Positions 22,041 through 33,204 of a DNA stretch of 64,000 nucleotides are shown here, piece by piece (position 1 is the stretch's first letter; each line of letters begins with the position of its first letter). Location of the stretch: the NCBI GenBank assembly GCA_031841125.1, contig CM063114.1:46769574-46833573 (forward strand). Direction: 5' to 3'. The position numbers and the translations under genes were made by a program. This stretch comes from Acanthococcus lagerstroemiae (Eukaryota; Arthropoda; Insecta; Hemiptera; Eriococcidae). The notes beneath the pieces are model-generated. The model made no database searches, was not told where the DNA came from, and saw only the letters and a list, made by a program, of their open reading frames with translations.

Positions 22041-22440
22041 TCTTTCTTTTTTTTTCTTTCTTTTTATATTCGAGTCCCCCCAACAGGCGTCTGAGGGTCC
22101 CATTGACAGGGAGGGACAGTATGCACAATATAATTCTTGAAAACTAACAATAATACTTTTTAAGTAAAGAGAGCGGGATAAAGAAGAAGTAAAAGGTGAC
22201 GGAAAGGGGGAAGGGGAGACAGGCACCAGAGCAAGGACAGAGCGGGGGATGAGGGGAACACTGTTCCACAGGTTGCAGTTGAAAGTTATGAATTGAGAAT
22301 TGAGGATTGAAGGAAACCAAGGGAAACAAATCACGCTTGTGCTGTATAAGGGAAAGAACTGCAGTGACTAGGACCTATACACACTCTTAAGTACTTTGAT
22401 GACTACTAAATGTATTGCTTCCTACTCATGAAGAATATGT
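22040..22440 (-). mobile_element. CR1/Jockey-like LINE, 3' UTR and tail
   Basis: Minus-strand 3' end: the C/T-rich block, attatattgtg, gtcaatgggaccctc, cgcctgttgg, gactcgaatataaa and an AAAG-rich tail at 22040-22065. The same blocks in the same order occur at 960-1212 on the plus strand, giving two independent copies of one LINE family. Confidence 0.75.
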
Positions 22441-22820
22441 CAATCCCGGGGTGTTTTTGGGTGATATGTACTATTATATAATGCTAGAGTATTGTTCATA
22501 CTTGATGCTGAGCCTCTACGTGTTACAAATGGGTCAGTATTTCTTCCACTGAAAGTAGAGATCCTAAAGTGAATACGTATTAAGATGTTGGAATCTAAAA
22601 TTTTGTGATTCAGAACATCTCTCAAGAAAATCAGCTCTACCAGACATATTCTGTTTCAGACTCATGATCCCAAAGCCAACCAAAATTTCTTCATGTACGA
22701 TTTCAGAAGGATAATTATGTGAAGATTTTTTGCAGTATAAATATTTCAAAAAACTATCTTGAATTTTCTCAATTTTATCTTTACCTTGTTGAGTTTTGGG
22801 ATCCAATGGACCCTGCAAAG
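22440..22820 (-). pseudogene. CR1/Jockey-like reverse transcriptase C-terminus
   Basis: The minus strand encodes KIEKIQDSFLKYLYCKKSSH ... NYPSEIVHEEILVGFGIMSL, which fits the conserved block after the polymerase domain of insect CR1/Jockey-type proteins (IQ+xFLRYL ... Y..LL...L.SL..R). After a frame change near 22605 the reading continues (IRIHFR, FSGRNTDPF, LALYN) to a stop at 22440. No catalytic motif remains. It interrupts LINE B, so it is younger than LINE B. Confidence 0.7.
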
Positions 22821-22829
22821 TAGTGACCT

Positions 22830-23660
22830 CCTTCTACAAGAAGAGGAGAGCTAAAAAGTGGACCTGGTGTTTGATACGCGACCTAAAGATAGTTAAAGAC
22901 CTGAAAACAGGCGATAAATTTGTACTCCCCTCTAATCACCGAGCTTATAGACGTTAAAAATTCCAATAAGAAAATAACACAATCAAGAAAATTGTAATTC
23001 CAGAATGTAACATTCAGAAAGCTTAAAACATGTTAGTCAATGGGACTGGCAGGTAGACTGGGGGAGGCAGGAACTGTCCACGGGGCATACGACAAACTTG
23101 AAAAAATTTTGTTCGAAAATTTGGCGGTAGATCAGTGATAGGAACAAAAGATAAAATTTCGGAAGAAACTAAAAAACTTGGTGAGAAAAGAAATTTTTTG
23201 GCAAGAGCAAAAATCAAATCATGACTAGAAAGAATTTGACTAACTGAACTTGCGATAAGATTTTTGGAAAGTCATTCGTTGGCGGATTGAAGATTCTCCA
23301 AGATTCATTAAGATTTTTCCAATCTTATTTAGATTTTATAAGACTTCTTTAGAACTTTAATAAACATAACTGAAACTTCTTGAGATTACTCTATGCTTCA
23401 TTGAGATGTCTGAAACTCTTCTAGCCTAATCAGATGTTTATAGAGCCGGGCTCAATATTTTTTGAGACTGTTTAAAGGTTTTTCTAAACTTATTTTAGTA
23501 TTCAGTCGAGTCTCAAGAAGTCTTAAACAGGTCTATAAGAGTCTCAAAAAAGTTTGAAACATTCTTTCTTCAGGGCAAAATAATAATCTGAAACAAGTCA
23601 AAAAAGCTTTGGAAATAATCTGGGACAATTCTGAACGAGTTTTAAAAAATTAGTAAAAAG
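22830..23660 (+). pseudogene. LINE B endonuclease end and linker (degraded)
   Basis: A short stretch near 22880-22950 resembles the end of the endonuclease (DLKIVKDL, LPSNHRAY, compare ..SDHR). Further on NLVRKEIFWQ fits the linker before the reverse transcriptase. Between about 23260 and 23640 the sequence is dominated by gtctcaagaagtctta-like repeats and is otherwise unassigned. Confidence 0.45.
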
Positions 23661-25240
23661 AGAGTTAGAGTGGACATCTGGAAGTACGATACGGAAAGGA
23701 TGTACGACCTAATTAAAAATTCGGGAGCAGAAAAAAAAAAGCGAAGAAAGAAATCTTCCAGGGGTATCAGTCTGACTCCAAAAATTGTAAATAAATCAAG
23801 GAAATTGGAATTTGATTAGGACAAGATTGTCCAGGTAGCGACCGATTTCTATCAGATACTATACGAGGGGCAGGTGGACGAAGGTGTTAACGAAACCAAA
23901 AGGAATACAGAGAAGGAAGAAATCCCTCTGCTCTTGGGAAGGGAGGTTCTCTCGATCTTGAAGGAATTGAAGGTGGGCAAGGCCGCAGGTTCGTATGGGG
24001 TAGGCAACAAGGAACTAATAATTTTTGCCAACGAGCTGGCACCAGTACTAACAAAAATTTTTAATCTGATTCTCGAGCAGGAGGTGGTTCCAGCTCAGTG
24101 GAAATTATTGGAAATAGTATTACTATTTATAAAAGGGGACAAACCGGGCTTTAATAATTATAGGCCTGTTAGCCTGACCTCAAATTTGGGGAAAATCTTC
24201 GCAAAAATTATCAAAAATCGAATTTACTTCATCCTAGACTTGAACCAAAGCACGGAGCAGCCTGGCTTTTGGAAAGGATTTTCAACAATAGATCAGATTT
24301 TCATAATAAACCAGATGACTGAAAAATCGAAGGTGCTCAACTAAGCTCTGAGTATACTTCTGATAGATTTTCAAAAAGCTTTCGACTCTGTATATAGCGC
24401 TTGCTGCATTGTGGGTGGCACTACGGAGACAATAAGGCATTCCGGGCAAAATGATCAAAATAATAAAAGAAATGTACAAAAATGCTAGGGGGAGGGTACG
24501 TTGGGACAAAAAGGAGCAGCACTTCAAAATTGGAAAGGGGGTAAAACAAGAGGACCCCTTATTCCCACATCTTGTCAATTGTTTGCTCGACGAAATTATT
24601 TGTAAAGTGGGAAGGGAGGAGCCTGAAAATAGATGTGGTATGGTTGAATAACTTACGATTCGCCGGTGATGTCGCCTTGATTGCACAGGATGGAGAGGAC
24701 CTCCAGAAAATGGCTATAGTGAGTTGGAGTGGGAAGGGCTCCAGGTTGGTCTAAGAATTAACACGAGCGAAACAGTGTTGATTGCAAACCAAGAGATAGC
24801 CCCTATAATCAAACTAGGCTTGGAGAAGATCAGAGTAAAGGATAGCACGTTGCACTTAGGTCAAACAATACATCGTTCAAGGAAAGCACGGAAAAAGAGC
24901 TCAGTAGAAGGGGGGAATACAAGCTTGGAGGAACTCTTGGTCACTAAAACCAACTCACAAAAGTAAAATGCCGCTCAGAATAATAAAGATTTTGGAGGGA
25001 TATACACTACCAGTCTTGACCTACGGTGCGCAGACGTGGCAACCACTGAGGTACAAAATTTGAAAATGACGAGAACACAAATCGCGCCATGTTGCCCTCG
25101 ATTCTAGGCGTAAACAGAAGAGATAGCTTAAAGAACTTGGAAATAAGGCGAATGACCTGAGTAAAAGACTGTAGATACATAGCCAAAAAATTGAAATTCA
25201 ATTACACAGGGCACGTTGCCAGAGGGATGAAAGATAGACT
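23660..25240 (+). pseudogene. LINE B reverse transcriptase (inactive)
   Basis: Order of motifs: ISLTPKIVNKS, VATDFYQILYEGQ, NNYRPVSLTSNLGKIF near 24155, GFSTIDQIFIINQM near 24280, motif A LIDFQKAFDS near 24360-24390, motif B KGVKQEDP near 24538-24558 (usual GD is ED), motif C RFAGD near 24656-24670 (first D of FADD is G). Frames change after motif A and B. The C-terminus ends with NYTGHVARG near 25200. Loss of the motif C aspartate alone would abolish activity. The many lesions make this one of the oldest LINE copies here. Confidence 0.88.
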
Positions 25241-26951
25241 CCGATAAGATTTGATAAGCGTTTACACTCGATGCATAGGCACAGTCAGCAATTCTGTTCC
25301 TGAAATCTAAATTTCTGAGAATTTTGCTCTATTTTTATATTTTTTGACGCCCCTTTCGGTGGATCTAGGGGCGTTCCACATGTGGTATCCACCCCGTTTG
25401 GCTAACACAACAACTCTAAATTCAAAATTATACGCAACTCTGCTCAGGGTCCCTTTCTTCCTGCTCTGTGGAGATGCTGAGAGTGCTGATGGGAGGTGCC
25501 TGTCTTGGCGTTCTCTGAGGTCTTCTGCCTGTGGAGGTTCTAGGGAGGCTACTAATGGGCCGCCATGTGTGTGTAGGAGAGAACTGTGGGCTGGGGTACC
25601 TATGGATGCTACAGTACGGCGTGGCCCCCGTTTTTAAAGGAACTTCCGGTACATCCTTGTATAGTTCATATAGTCACTTACATCATCGCCAAGAAATCCA
25701 ATCCCGAGTCCTCAGACTATCTGCGAATAAAAGGAACGGCGCACGAATCAGTGTAGCGTGCTTCAAATCTCTCTGCATAAAATTCAACGTTTACGGCGTT
25801 TGTTGAAAGTGTAAATTTACAACGTTTCGGAATCCTGAAACTGTTCAAATCCACCTTCGTAACTTCTCATGCACCGAATTTGCTTAAACGTCTTCGGTAA
25901 GGGAAATTTAAAAGCTTTTAATATTCGCCGACTGAATCCCTTCGCGCTGTTTTCCATTTGTCGGCTAATACTTCCCCAAAATGTAAATTTTATTTCGCGC
26001 TTTCGTCGAACGTGTTTTTTTTTTTCCAAAATAGAGGGAAAATTTGTACCGAATTACAAGCACCGTGTACGGTTTACTCGGGACGTTCTGTGTATAAGAA
26101 AAGTGGCTCGACTCACTTCCGATTCAATTTTTGTCTGCGAACTGCAACTCGGCGATTGAAACGAGCACCGCCCCGAAGGTGGAATTTATTTTTGAAATTC
26201 TCAATCAACACGCGAACACCGGCCACGATGAAGTAATTTCTGTTGACCTGAAACAGAGAGCGGATAGAAAATAAGGATCATATTTCTGAAATCGTATATA
26301 ATCACGCCGCAGACGGGTTGAGAAATGCTATTAAAGTGGTACGAGTAGGAATATAGGAGCTTTTTCATTCGACGTGTCCGTTCCAACTGCATTTATTAAC
26401 GGTCGACTGCACCAGGAAAAGCAGATGTTCGTCTAAATATCCTCGCTGAAAATGTTTTCATTTCCCTCGGTCTGGGCGCCGTCGAATGCCAGGAATTTCA
26501 CATGTACAGGTTTTCCGGCTCAGCTTCTTCCACTTTCTCGACGCCGTTCACCGGGTAAAGAATTAAAATTAAAATGCCAGAATCCAGTTGAGAATAGCTG
26601 TTTCCCTACCAAGTGCAGCAAGTGAGACATTTTCAAACGAATATCAGTGCCACCGCAGGCCGCACCAGTGCACGAGTCGGAAACATGTTGAAAATGACTC
26701 GCCCTGACCTCTTGTACTTAATGCGGACGAATATCTTGACGTGGATATGTCTCATGACTGGTGGTCAACCAAATTTGTGCGTCAGGTTTCTTGAAATGAC
26801 ACCTCAGACGTCACACGGATGTCACCACAGCAATTGTTACATCATCCGCCTTCACTAGGGATCTATAAACTTCGTCTAGGTATGCTTAGCCACAATTTTT
26901 ATCCTTTCATTCCCCGTTCAACCTCAATCGTCGCTCGCTTTGTAACTGGGT
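25241..26951. other. Unassigned sequence, mixed composition
   Basis: 25340-25640 is GC-richer, with open frames on both strands (25344-25637 plus; a minus frame over the same bases), but I recognise no domain. The next kilobase is CpG-containing and looks unique. A host exon cannot be excluded; nothing positive supports one. Confidence 0.35.
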
Positions 26952-27074
26952 ACAATGGACCGCCATTTTGATTCCCAACTAGCCCGAACATCCTTGATTA
27001 GCCGGTCGCGAACGGGTGCGAGCGCGTCCGAAAATGCTCGGACTAACTTGAGAATCAAAATGGCGGTCCAGTAT
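26952..27074. mobile_element. Short palindromic MITE
   Basis: Arms tggaccgccattttgattc and gaatcaaaatggcggtcca are perfect inverted copies, with weaker pairing further in (agcccgaacat / atgctcgga). Total ~123 bp. The flanks (gtacaa / gtatac) show at most a weak target duplication. Confidence 0.7.
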
Positions 27075-27160
27075 ACCTGTGTGAAAACTATAGTACCCTA
27101 TTTGTAACAAGGTTCTTATAACTAGAGAAGGTTGGCTCATTCGGGTAAGCAGCCCGCAAC

Positions 27161-28073
27161 CAGAGTTTGGAACTGGAATCGAAACCGAATCCGAAACCCA
27201 TTCAAATGCAACAGTTTCATGAGACCAAAACCAAAACCCTTTAATGTGCAAAAGACCAAATTAAGACCTAAAACCTTAAACTCAACTGGTCATTAACCAA
27301 AACACAAACCAAATGTTTGAAATGTAGGTTTAACTGAAACCAAAACCGACTGCTCATATCTGCGTCAAGACCGTTAACCAATTAAATAAAAAGGTCCCAA
27401 TCGGTCTTCGGTCAATGCGGTTTTCTGTTATCTGTTCTTCTTTGTTGCCGCTTGTGTGCTTGCTGGCTGTTGGCCTGCATGCTTCAGACATCCCACTGAT
27501 AAGAATAAGATGTCTGTGCCTTGAGCAGTCAACGTGGGCACAACAAAGAACAAAAATAAACAGTTGGCGAACCATGACCATGAGGCAATTTGAATTTGCA
27601 TCTTATGTTGTTATGTTGTGTTTTTGCTGGTCTGTCTCTCACTCTCACTGTCTTTACTTAGAGGATTTTTCTAATGTCTAGTAATAGAGTTAGATATTTG
27701 AACTGATCTACAGAATAATTCAACCTGCCAATGCCCATTCCCAAGTAAGTCGATGCTACAGTTCATATCTTATGGTTGGTTTCCAATTATGGCTGATTTG
27801 ACTATAGAAATGATGAGATTTTTATTTTGTTTGAGAAAGATCTTTTGAGCCCGACTGAAACCGATTCATTATGTGAAGTGAAGACCATAACCAAAACCGG
27901 CTCAGCAATGAAAGACCGAAATAAGACCCTTTCAATATTTTAAATCGGTCTCATGACCAAAACCAAAACCTATTGAAAAATTAAATGGAAGTTCCGAACC
28001 AAAACCAACCTAAATGGAAGCTATTAAGCCCGAAACCGATCAAAACGAAAAATTGAATCGGTTCCAAACACTG
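27161..28073. mobile_element. hAT-like element (TSD CCCGCAAC)
   Basis: Perfect 8-bp duplications CCCGCAAC at 27153-27160 and 28074-28081 flank inverted termini cagagtttggaac and gttccaaacactg. Subterminal regions on both sides are filled with aaccaaaacc / gaaaccga motifs, as hAT elements have. 913 bp. The 88-codon frame at 27415-27681 has a hydrophobic start but no transposase motif, so I call the element non-autonomous. Confidence 0.92.
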
Positions 28074-28081
28074 CCCGCAAC

Positions 28082-29027
28082 AATTTTTCCCATCTCACCC
28101 TATGTTGGAATTCACTTCATAAGAAAGTAACAGGAAAATCAAATTTTTGTTGTAAAGTTTCTTTTTTTAACGGTAGGAATGTTGTGTGTCATGAAAATGA
28201 TAAAAAAATATGTTGAGGGTATCAATTATGACCAACGCAGTCGCTTGTTATCAGAAAAAGTAGGGATCAAAATGGCGGATGAGTATGCCCGTAAAAAGTT
28301 TACAGAGCCTTACTTTCGCTACATACACCAGTATATTTGCCATCGTTCTTCAATATTGTGCGCGATTTCGTTCGTTGCAGATTGTAATTGCTTATTCCTT
28401 GCCTCTGTCAAGAGTAAATAGTGTCTTGTGTTATGCTCAACTCCTCGAATGATCGACGTGGACATTTCTATGTTGACTGAATGCGTGGAACCTGTTCAGT
28501 AGCCTTAAGATGTACGAGTATATCCAGGTAACAATGTATCTGCATGCTATGTAGATTTTTTTATTGTAAATACTGCATTTAAAATCAGCCGGACAAGACA
28601 AGTTCAATCTCTGGGAACTTCAGTATATCTACTGTAATTGTTCACTATGAGTTAATTTTTTCACTCGCGTATATTACCCTGCTATGTAACGTTCAAAGAG
28701 TTTGTTAATTGCTTACTACCTTGTAACACAATAGCAGTGGTGTCTTCAGAATGGTTTAGTTTTTAGAAACACTTTTTGGATGCAGGTACTACAAGCTATA
28801 TAATGCAGTACCCGCGCTAGCTGCAAGAGGGTTTTTGCACTACAAACAGATCAAATCTTTGAAAATAGGAAAGCTAACAGCTCCCAGTTTTGTAATGTAA
28901 GTAACTTGCATTTTCAAAATTGAAGTACTCTGATATTGATACTGAAATTCACGTGTAATAATATGCTAAATAACAAAGGGACTAATGCTACTTAGCATAT
29001 TTTGTCACTTTATTCTCATGTCATTTA
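28082..29027. other. Unassigned; small unexplained frame at 28179-28421
   Basis: The 80-codon plus-strand frame (charged, e.g. KYVEGINYDQRSRLLSEK and EYARKKFTEPYFRY) has a more protein-like composition than most chance frames here. I do not recognise a family and see no matching neighbouring exon. The remainder is AT-rich without features. Confidence 0.3.
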
Positions 29028-29035
29028 GTACAGAG

Positions 29036-29444
29036 CAGAGGCCTGCACGATGCGTTACGCATTTTACAATGCCAATTATAGTAAAAACTCATAAAACAAT
29101 TACAACGATGCCAGGAACTGTAACTGTAACCAGACAGTAGTAGAAGAACGATGCCAATATGTAACTGGGTATAAAATACCCAGTTAGGTACTTACTATCG
29201 GCATTGTGGCATTGTCGTTTATTTTTCTTATCTCGTTACAGGATTTTGCAGTGCTATTTGGATAACTTGCATAGGATGACGTATTTTTTACTTTATCGTT
29301 TCTTATCTTCACAATGCTTACAATGCCTGGACGATGCGTAGACAATGCCGGTTACAGACGATTACGAGTACTGATTGGCATCGTTTCCTTCAATACTCGC
29401 TGATTCTGTAACCGGTTACTTTTTACTTACTCGTGCAGGGCTCT
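29036..29444. mobile_element. hAT-like MITE (TSD GTACARAG)
   Basis: Termini cagaggcctgcacga and tcgtgcagggctctg are inverted. The flanks are gtacagag (29028-29035) and gtacaaag (29445-29452), an 8-bp duplication with one mismatch. The interior repeats acaatgcc/cgatgcc several times and holds the palindrome tgggtataaaataccca. Confidence 0.85.
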
Positions 29445-29910
29445 GGTACAAAGTCTGTCATAAATTAGACTGCTATGTAGTTAGGTGCTACCAGCGCCCT
29501 TGTGACTGGCTAAGCATCTATATCAAATAAGCAGAAAACAAGAAACAACATGAAAAGCTTATGAAAGAAAATGAAAATTGAAATAAAACCGTTATTTAGC
29601 TAGCAAGTACAAGTGCACTCGCTATTTGCTAATCAGCTATTAAATGAGAAACAAACAAAGGACAAGCTGATGAAATGAAATGAAAATTGAAAAAGTCATT
29701 TAGCACTGTACTTTTAATCAGACATGCCAAACCCATAAACTCTAATGGAACAATAGGTAACCATTAAATAATTTTGTTAACTGAAGGAAACATATGTAAC
29801 CATAACTGTAATAATAACCGAATGATGTTGTGAACTATAACATAACTATAACGGTTAATCATATGAATCAAATAACGTAACCATAACAATACCGATGTTA
29901 AATTAGGGCT

Positions 29911-30072
29911 CTATACAAATACAGGTAAGGACAGGCGCCATTTTCTTTCTAGTTTGTTCCCTGGAACGAAAACCAGTCATGCTGTGTTTACCGCTCAGTA
30001 GATTTTCTTTTCACAAACCAAACTGGAAAGAAAATGACGAATGTCTTTACTTGTAGAAAGTATATAGAGCTT
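29911..30072. mobile_element. Small inverted-repeat MITE
   Basis: gctctata at the left and tatagagc at the right are followed inward by matching blocks (ggtaaggaca / tgtctttact, cattttctttctagtttg / caaactggaaagaaaatg). Arms ~50 bp. The family is unknown. Confidence 0.65.
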
Positions 30073-30135
30073 GAATTAAATGTGAAAAAATCAATCAGTT
30101 ATCAGTCTTCCTTGAATTATCTTCAGATATGAATT
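30073..30135. other. Short unassigned gap
   Basis: AT-rich sequence between two small elements. Confidence 0.4.
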
Positions 30136-30396
30136 TTGTGAAGCAAAAAACAGAACCAAGCAACAAAATCTGTTTTTTAAGAACACGTGATTCAAAGTAC
30201 CAGAGCCATATATAGAAACTACATGACATAGCATTTAATGATGAGCTCTTTCCCACATATGGGTACACATTTATGTAGCAAAGCCCAATTTTGAAAATTT
30301 CTACTTTTTACGCTCTTTCCAACAATACCAATAATTCATTTTGTCAACAAATGTAGCTTAGTTCTGTTTTGCTTAACGGCATCCCTATCACTGGTA
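30136..30396. mobile_element. AAGGGAACCA-family MITE, copy 1 (diverged)
   Basis: Shares order and content with 47110-47401: aaaatctgttttttaagaac, acgtgattcaaagt, agaaactacatgacatagc, ccaattttgaaaa, tttttacgctctttccaa, and a right end gttttgcttaacggcatcc. The ends have diverged (aacagaacc in place of aagggaacc). Confidence 0.7.
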
Positions 30397-31223
30397 GATG
30401 AGAAATGTGCTGGAAAAAGTACCATAAGCTTCTTTTTATTTCTTTCTTCATTTTTTAATAAAAACCTTTCTCTAGTGTCTATTTTTTTTATCTTTTTTTT
30501 CTTCTCCTAAATAACATAAGAAGAAGTGAAATGGATATGGAATTGAATCATAAAATGAGATCTTACTTTCATGTGATTCTGTTTTGTTCAAGGTCATTGT
30601 TCTTTTTCTTTTATTTATTTATTTATTTATTATTTTTTTAAGTCATTAAGTGACTTCTGATTTTGAACGTCAACTGATAGTTACAAAATTTGCTAAAATC
30701 TGAAATGTGCATTCCTATTATTGACTGGTTTGGTTCTTATTGTTTTCAATCATTAAATCAGTTCTGGATTCTGCACGTGGACTGAAAGTTAATGTGTATT
30801 CCTATACTAATAATTTTGTCTTATAATCATTAAATGAGATTGAACTTCTGAGGTGATACAAAACCATAAAACTAAGCAAAATATAGCGTTTTAAAAATGA
30901 AGATAGAATCAAGATTCAAAGTTGAAGATTACAGTCTCTCTCTTCTTAGTTTTCATTGTTATTTCAGAGATCAGAGTTGATACATCCACCTTGCATACTC
31001 ATTTACAAAACGAAAACAAAGGAGAAAATCAGAAAAATTTGAAATGTTCTCAGTAACTCTACATTAATGGTTAAATAACCCTTAACTGTGAGCGTCAAAT
31101 AATGTAACAATATAGCTCGAACTGTTGACTATATAGATGAAATAATATAACTGTATTCATAACTGTTGACTGTATGAATGAAATAACATGACCATGACAG
31201 TAACTGTTGAAACCATATTCTAG
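30397..31223. other. AT-rich sequence, no gene
   Basis: Contains T-rich runs, tttatttatttattta near 30612, and from about 31060 a loose repeat of taactgt(t/a)gactatatgaatgaaataa (three rough units). Similar wording (aaccataac, gttaatcatatgaatcaaat) occurs at 29810-29900. Confidence 0.4.
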
Positions 31224-31434
31224 GTTCTTTTTTATTGACACATCTCTTATTGGGTTCTGATTTCCAAACTATAGCGCTCTAAGCGCTCTATATCCAAACA
31301 ATGAATGATATCAAGACGGCTATATTAACATATTATGCAAATATGACGCTAAGTTCTTTCTAATTGAAACATCACTTATTGGTTTATGACTTCCGAACTA
31401 TAGCGCTCCAGGCGCTCTACGTAAATAGAATGAG
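31224..31434 (+). repeat. Two-unit tandem repeat with actatagcgctc
   Basis: 31224-31310 and 31350-31434 are diverged copies: ggttctttttta / agttctttctaa, cttattgg, gacttcc/gatttcc, aactatagcgctc, ggcgctcta. Period about 126 bp. Confidence 0.7.
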
Positions 31435-32930
31435 CCGAAACTTGAAGCTGCATAACATTTTACCCAGCAGTCAATTTCATGTAAAAAGAAAGAGAGGAAC
31501 TTATGCAAGAGAGGTTTTGAGTCTTCAGCAGATTTCAAAAACGAAAAATTCGACTGAGCTGAAAATTTTAGTCACTTTGGGGAACTGCTCAAAAAATAAT
31601 GTCAAGAATTCTAAAAAAATCACAAAATTTGAAAAATGTAACAAAATTGGAAATTGATTCTGATTTTATTTATGAGTCTTCGAACAGCTCGAGCTTAAAA
31701 ATTCGGCAATTCATTGAAAAATCTGCTCCAGGCGCCATATCCGATGCCGGACGTTGACAGTCACAGTTCTGACGCGTGATTTTCCTGAATAAGGTTAATC
31801 AGGGTAGTTTGCGGTTGCTTTCCTCACGGTTTTTTGCCTGCGAGTTTTCCTTTTCTATGCCAGAAAGTTTGCAGCCGTAGTTCGCTTACTAGCGTGTGTT
31901 ACGACTTTGAGTGAGTTGTCCATAACGTGCACACGCACAGTACCAATATTTCTGATCTGGTGGTAACACGCCCTACGATTGTGATGCCTTATTTGTTCGA
32001 ACTGGCGGGGGTTACATGACGCGTTATCTTCCCACCTAAATTCATACCGTAAACACTCCCATATATTTAATTTTAATTATTAATTTAATTGAATTTAATA
32101 GATTTTTATTTCAAATTTTTTCTTTATCATTACGATTAATAATTAATATAATAATAGGACATATTATCATAAAGTGGTCGCTGTGTTCGCTAGGATATTA
32201 GTGAGGTGGAAAAATCTAGTCTCCTCGCATACGTAATCGAAGAAGGGTTCAAAAATATTGAAAAAAATTTAAAAATGGAAAAAAATCGAAACTTAAATGT
32301 ACCTGAAATCTAAAGTATCAACAAGGCTCGCTAAATTTCAGGAAATATTCCTTGAAAATGTGCGTAAAGATTGTTTTCCGTCAGTAAAAAATGTGCATTT
32401 TGAAACAGTTTTTTGTATATACGCGCCGGAGCGTTCCGCTCAAATTAAGTATACATGTCCAACTTTTTGGCTACAAATAAAATTAAATATAATTTCCGGA
32501 CGTCATTTGAAATTTAGATTATCAGCGCGCAAAGTTTTCTTTTCTCCGCCATTGAATAACAGAGATGAAAAGAAAACCGCGGCGTTATTTATTTTCCGAA
32601 ACCGCTGGTGTATTCTCGCGAACCCCGCTAGCTAGGAAAAGAGTTTTTGTTTGAAATTTTCGACAAATTTCAGTTCAATTTTTAACCAACCGACATCCGC
32701 TGGGCTGTCGTTCTCCGAATTTGGGCGGACTAAGTGGCAGTTGAAAAACAAATTTTGAAGCGCAAATAGTTCAACAGTTCGTCGAAAGTCGAATTATTCG
32801 CGACTTTTCACAAGGATCTCATCGACTATCAGCGAAAATTTACAAAAAAATTTTCCTTTTCCAAATGTGTCGTGAAATCGCGAGATCTTTCCTTCTCAAT
32901 TGGCTGCTCGAACTGGTCCGGTACCTGCGG
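31435..32930. other. Unassigned sequence
   Basis: 31435-31700 is AT-rich. 31730-32040 and 32400-32900 contain more CpG and may be unique host sequence. Frames at 31364-31657 and 32297-32635 carry no recognised domain. Confidence 0.35.
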
Positions 32931-32934
32931 GTCA

Positions 32935-33126
32935 TCATCTCGGTCTCAGTCGCCAGCGACTGTCCTGACTTCCAACGACATCCGTACAAGTCTCTCGGTC
33001 ATGAACTACGGCTACTGCCTCTGCAACTGATCTCAGCCGAATCAGGATGCAGTCCATCCATTTTGTTGATGATCTGCCTCTGCCCCTCTTGCCTGGGACG
33101 TTTCCGAGCATGATGTTTTGTTCCAA
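32935..33126 (-). pseudogene. LINE reverse transcriptase C-terminal tail
   Basis: The minus strand encodes QNIMLGNVPGKRGRGR, then KWMDCI and VAEAVAVVHDRETC, matching the C-terminal pattern of LINE ORF2 proteins (hh.G.v.GkR.RGRP..rW.Ddi ... A.DR..W). Only this ~60-residue tail remains. It is a different family from the adjacent LINE D. Confidence 0.65.
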
Positions 33127-33204
33127 GGAAGCAATTTTAAAACGTACCCGAGTTGAGTAGTACGACTCCCTCTCTACCTAGAATTTGATCATTTTTCGTG
33201 CCCT

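Larger units (their letters stand above)
18600..25240 (+). mobile_element. LINE B: old RTE-like element split by nested insertions
   Basis: Plus-strand LINE ORF2 parts appear in the correct order: endonuclease start (about 18610-18658 and 19101-19508), endonuclease middle (21336-21450), endonuclease end (about 22830-22950), linker and reverse transcriptase (23660-25240). The gaps are hAT 1 (18667-19100), hAT 2 (19509-21335, itself carrying a SINE), a fold-back element (21570-22040) and a minus-strand CR1/Jockey-like LINE (22040-22825). The element ends inside the C-terminal YTGHVARG block at about 25240. Confidence 0.75.

Noticed and set aside
25344..25806. GC-rich overlapping frames as a host exon
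   Set aside because: Frames are open on both strands with no recognised domain, and splice signals cannot be supported; left as unassigned.
27415..27681. Secreted protein with signal peptide
   Set aside because: The start is hydrophobic, but the frame lies wholly inside a non-autonomous hAT element and its later part is unremarkable.
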